NCBI GenBank assembly: GCA_035295165.1
Contig: DATGJN010000066.1
Coordinates: 39,112 to 103,111 of the forward strand
DNA length: 64,000 bases
Reading direction: 5' to 3'
DNA from: a bacterium
GTDB lineage: Bacteria > Sysuimicrobiota > Sysuimicrobiia > Sysuimicrobiales > Segetimicrobiaceae
Positions 61,531 through 64,000 of this stretch are shown here, piece after piece. The notes beneath the pieces are model-generated. The model saw only the letters and a program-made list of their open reading frames with translations. It was not told the DNA's origin and searched no databases. Position 1 is the stretch's first letter; each line of letters begins with the position of its first letter. The position numbers and the translations under genes are program-made.

Positions 61531-62802
61531 TCACGTGTGGTCGACGTACGCGACCGCATCCAGCGCGATCGAGCATCCACTCACGTACAGCGAGGGCACG
61601 ACCACGACGCACACCGCCGGCGGATCGCTCGGCACGGCGCGCCGCAGCGCCGCGTAGACAGCCAGCGCGTCGTCCGGTCGCGTCACCAGCGCCCGAAGCC
61701 TCAAGAGATTTCCGAGGGTCGTGCCGCCGTTCCGGCACGTCGTGTCAATCTTCTCAAAGATATTGGTGATTTCCCGCGCGGCACCGGCGCCTCGGTGCTC
61801 CTGGTCGGCGACCTGGCTCGACATCCAGAGGAGCGGCCCGGCGCGCATCGCGGCGGATTGATACCCGAACCCCGCGCCCGGCCCCGGAACGACGACCTTC
61901 TCGCCGCCGTGCCCGGGCCGCAGGCACCTAAACTGCGCCTCCATGCGGAGGGCGCCCTGGGCGTGACCGACCGCGCCCTCTCGCCGCGGGTTCGCGAATC
62001 CGTGTGCCGGGATGACGGTCCGGGTCGGCGCGGGCTGGCCCAGCGCCTGACCAAAGGCCAGGTCGAACTCGTAGAGATCGCGGGCGTCGGCCAAGAATAG
62101 CGTGTAGTCCACGATGTCGGCGAGGGACGCCCCCACGGCGGCCAGTCGCGTCTTCATGACCTCGACGCCGTACTCGGCCTCGTTGCGGATCTCGCTCCCC
62201 CGCCAATTCCAATCTTCCGTCCGAACGGACGGATGGATCCCGGTCTTGCTGTCCGTGGGATAGTACGTCGTGAAGAGGTACGGGCCGGCCGCGACCATTT
62301 CGGGGAATTGGCCAGCAGGCTTTGAGGGATCGAGCCCGGGGTAGCTCTTGGTCAGCCCCGAGGCCTCGTCCGGAACGATCGCCAGACCCGTGATGCTGAT
62401 GACTGCCTCGTCGGGAACGTACCGCCCGACCTCCGCCGTCGCGCCCCCCGGCCGGGACTTGTCCATGAACTCGGGCCCGAGGGCCACCTTGAAGTACCCG
62501 TCCGTGTGGACCTTCAGCTTCACGTACTGTTCGAGCTGGGCGATGTCGAGGATGGAGGACCCGATCGTCGGGAGCAGGTCCCGGTATCTCCCGAAGAGGT
62601 ACCGCGTCTGCGCCCGCGCCTGCGCGGCGTCCGAGTACTCGTACGGCGGTGCAGGCTTCGCGGCGTCGGCCAGCCGCCCCGTTTCGTCCATCGCGGTGCC
62701 GGCGAGGAAGACAAAGCCTCCTCCCGCGGCCGCGCGGGAGCAGTACACGCCGCCCGCATCGATCGTGCCAACCACCGCTCGCTTGCCGGACCGCTGACTC
62801 AT
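61531..62802 (-). CDS. Fusion of three tandem Rid/YjgF domains
   Basis: A 423-residue protein from ATG 62802 that divides into three Rid-like units. Unit 1, about residues 15-165, has GGFVFLAGTAMDETGRL, ILDIAQLEQYVKLKVHTDGY and VPDEAVISITGLAIVPDE. Unit 2, about 180-295, has YGVEVMKTRLAAVGASLADI, VDYTLFLADARDLYEF and RTVIPAHGF. Unit 3, about 305-423, has MRAGPLLWMSSQVADQEH, IFEKIDTTCRNGGTTLGNLL and CVVVVPSLYVSGCSIALDAV. Rid proteins are normally single-domain trimers; here one chain supplies all three. The conserved RidA Arg is not obvious in any unit, so deaminase activity is doubtful. It precedes the acyl-CoA dehydrogenase on the same strand. Confidence 0.85.
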   Translation of the reverse strand: MSQRSGKRAVVGTIDAGGVYCSRAAAGGGFVFLAGTAMDETGRLADAAKPAPPYEYSDAAQARAQTRYLFGRYRDLLPTIGSSILDIAQLEQYVKLKVHTDGYFKVALGPEFMDKSRPGGATAEVGRYVPDEAVISITGLAIVPDEASGLTKSYPGLDPSKPAGQFPEMVAAGPYLFTTYYPTDSKTGIHPSVRTEDWNWRGSEIRNEAEYGVEVMKTRLAAVGASLADIVDYTLFLADARDLYEFDLAFGQALGQPAPTRTVIPAHGFANPRREGAVGHAQGALRMEAQFRCLRPGHGGEKVVVPGPGAGFGYQSAAMRAGPLLWMSSQVADQEHRGAGAAREITNIFEKIDTTCRNGGTTLGNLLRLRALVTRPDDALAVYAALRRAVPSDPPAVCVVVVPSLYVSGCSIALDAVAYVDHT

Positions 62803-62859
62803 CTTTACAACTCCCCCTGTTCGCGTCGAGAATGATTCGCGTCTCCACCCGGCGTGTTC

Positions 62860-63351
62860 TTATCGGACTTCCGGCGGCAGGGTCGTCCACGGCGCCGGAG
62901 GGAAGTCCCGGTCCGCCCAGGACTCCAGTTCCGCCCTGCGCGCTTCGATGCGCCACCGCCCGTCGGGGCATCTCACCAGCCGGTCCCGGCAGCGACTGAA
63001 CGCCCGGATGTACGGCCCGTCGGGGTGGTCATTGACGAAGATCAGGTAGCTGAGCGCCGTCGCCGTATCCCCGTCGATGTCGACCTGCGGGTTGACCACC
63101 ACGTGCTTGTGATAGAACTCCGGCGCGTGCGTGTGATCGCGAAACATCTGGGCCAGTCCGTGCGTCCCCTCGAAGCTGCGGGCGGGCTTCCGCCCCGCGA
63201 CGCGTGTCCACGTGCCGTGTTCCGTAAACACGTCCAGGAACGCGGTTTCGGGCCCATAGTCGAGGGCGTGCCCGTACCGATACAAGGTTCGTACGACGTC
63301 CCGCTCGTCTTCGAGTTTGCCCAGCCGGGCCGCGATCGTCTCGTCACCCAT
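62860..63351 (-). CDS. SnoaL-like/NTF2-fold protein
   Basis: A 163-residue protein from ATG 63351 with AGGAGG six bases upstream. A cone-shaped NTF2 fold is suggested by ERDVVRTLYRYGHALDYGPE, AFLDVFTEHGTWTR, GLAQMFRDHTHAPEFYHKHV, VVNPQVDIDGDTATALSYLI and DRLVRCPDGRWRIEARRAEL. This is the typical SnoaL_4/ring-hydroxylating-dioxygenase beta-like order. Such proteins isomerise, dehydrate or hydrolyse small hydrophobic molecules. It begins the same-strand run with the triple-Rid gene 57 bases downstream and the CoA genes, so it likely belongs to that pathway. Confidence 0.87.
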   Translation of the reverse strand: MGDETIAARLGKLEDERDVVRTLYRYGHALDYGPETAFLDVFTEHGTWTRVAGRKPARSFEGTHGLAQMFRDHTHAPEFYHKHVVVNPQVDIDGDTATALSYLIFVNDHPDGPYIRAFSRCRDRLVRCPDGRWRIEARRAELESWADRDFPPAPWTTLPPEVR

Positions 63352-63497
63352 GCCAGTCCTCCTGAAAACCCTTCCCCGCTCCGCCGACTGCCGACCCCCG
63401 GGGGACGCCGGCACCCGTGCCCGCCGCGGAGGGGCCTTCCGTCGGACCCCGGCGGCGCCGATCCACCGATGGAGCCGCCGCGGCGAGCGCGTGCGTA

Positions 63498-63764
63498 TCA
63501 GCCGGCGTCCGTCAGAGGGCCCACGTACCAACCGGACGTGTCGCGAACGTCTGCGAACGCCGAGTCCGGGGGAACGATCGCGTCCACGTCGTTGAGGATC
63601 GCGTGATCGAGGGCGACGTCCACAGCGTCGACGGAGGCCTGCAGTGGCTGCGGCGTTCGGGGCCCGATCACCGTGGCCGTGCGCCCATCCTGCCGCAGCA
63701 GCCACTCGACGCCGGCGCGCGAGCGGCCGCCCGCCTGCGCGACGGTCGGACGGACCCGGTTCAC
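63498..63764 (-). pseudogene. C-terminal fragment of an aldo/keto reductase
   Basis: An 88-codon frame that matches only the last part of an aldo/keto reductase: RSRAGVEWLLRQDGRTATVI (helix and strand before the NADPH 2'-phosphate site), GPRTPQPLQASVDAVDVALD, and a typical tail AILNDVDAIVPP. The N-terminal three quarters, with the catalytic Asp-Tyr-Lys-His, is missing. Its GTG at 63764 overlaps the stop of the permease gene (GTGA), so the fragment might still be translated, but it cannot be an active reductase. A deletion that joined the permease and the reductase end would explain it. Confidence 0.72.
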
Positions 63765-64000
63765 ATCGGCACCGTCCTCGCCGCGGTGGAGCTGGCCTGC
63801 CAGCGGCACACGCGCCGCTCGATGGCCCCGACGATGCTGTACAGGATCAGCGCCAGGACCGCCATGATGATCAGCGACGTCACGCCTCCGGTCATGTCGA
63901 ATTGGTTCAGGGACTGCGTGACGTACCACCCCAGCCCTTTCGTGGACCCGACCATCTCTCCGACCACGGCGGACACGAACCCGATCCCGACGGCGATCTT
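63761..64000 (-). CDS. ABC transporter permease, C-terminal part (SsuC/TauC-like), cut off by the window
   Basis: The frame is open through position 64000 (80 codons to the TGA at 63761), so the 5' end lies outside. The visible part is the last segment of a BPD-type permease: KIAVGIGFVSAVVGEMVGS, TKGLGWYVTQSLNQFDMTG, and final helix SLIIMAVLALILYSIVGAIE followed by ERRVCRWQ. The VGEM-x-G-x-x-x-G-L-G motif is diagnostic of the nitrate/sulfonate/taurine (SsuC/TauC/ThiX) type. The binding protein and ATPase would be expected beyond the edge. Confidence 0.9.
   Translation of the reverse strand, partial: KIAVGIGFVSAVVGEMVGSTKGLGWYVTQSLNQFDMTGGVTSLIIMAVLALILYSIVGAIERRVCRWQASSTAARTVPM

Overview
This 64 kb window is bacterial chromosomal DNA that is visibly very G+C-rich. 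Genes are tightly packed, often overlap by 1-4 bases (ATGA/GTGA), start with GTG as often as ATG, and mostly sit behind strong AGGAGG-type ribosome binding sites. The content is typical of environmental (soil, sediment or groundwater) heterotrophs: many ABC importers with stand-alone binding proteins, amidases, M20/M14/M24 metallohydrolases, Rid proteins, CoA-linked enzymes, Ku, and the two-gene family EmrA/EmrB. No ribosomal RNA or marker gene is present, so the lineage cannot be fixed. An uncultured terrabacterial-type phylum (Sysuimicrobiota/CSP1-3, Rokubacteria or Chloroflexota-like) is only a guess from gene content.

Layout. 1-5.2 kb: a cut-off PAS-GAF sensor, a NIPSNAP protein divergent from a frameshifted HxlR regulator, an SRPBCC-GNAT pair, two convergent small secreted proteins in a less G+C-rich stretch, tRNA-Ser(CGA), and a decayed sigma-factor tail. 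5.4-8 kb: an orphan oligopeptide-type binding protein and Ku, convergent on a 36-bp palindromic terminator. 9-12.7 kb: a MerR-EmrA-EmrB efflux operon. 12.8-15.9 kb: an operon of an HMGL-type acyltransferase, a nitroreductase and a D-threonine-aldolase-type PLP enzyme. 15.9-19.4 kb: a secreted serine protease, DinB and CMD proteins, and an ArsR/arginase-like operon with a readable promoter and operator. 19.7-26.5 kb: a peptide-uptake operon (M20 hydrolase, two binding proteins, DppB/DppC, no ATPase). 26.7-35 kb: two amidases, each translationally coupled to a tiny AtzG/GatC-like partner, with M20, M14 and M24 peptidases and a RidA. 35.1-37.4 kb: a RHH/PIN toxin-antitoxin pair whose toxin is frameshifted, then a secreted S1C protease. 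37.4-45.1 kb: an ArgH-like lyase and ROK regulator divergent from a Fe3+/polyamine-type ABC importer that ends in a creatininase-family amidohydrolase. 45.1-49.1 kb: a phosphoesterase, an enolase-superfamily enzyme and an M20 dipeptidase. 49.5-55.9 kb: a serine-protease-like protein that has lost its catalytic Ser, a haloalkane-dehalogenase-like hydrolase, a threonine dehydratase, DUF302, an OYE and a second M20 paralog. 56-63.4 kb: a CoA-pathway block (SDR, two MaoC, FabH-like KAS III, CaiB transferase, acyl-CoA dehydrogenase, triple-Rid fusion, SnoaL-like protein). 63.5-64 kb: an aldo/keto reductase remnant and the end of an ABC permease.

Read together, most of the window looks like an accessory catabolic region: import of peptide-, amide- or ureide-like compounds, cleavage of C-N bonds by several unrelated hydrolase families, clearing of reactive enamine/imine products by Rid proteins, and entry of the carbon skeletons into acyl-CoA chemistry. 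The actual substrates cannot be read from the sequence.
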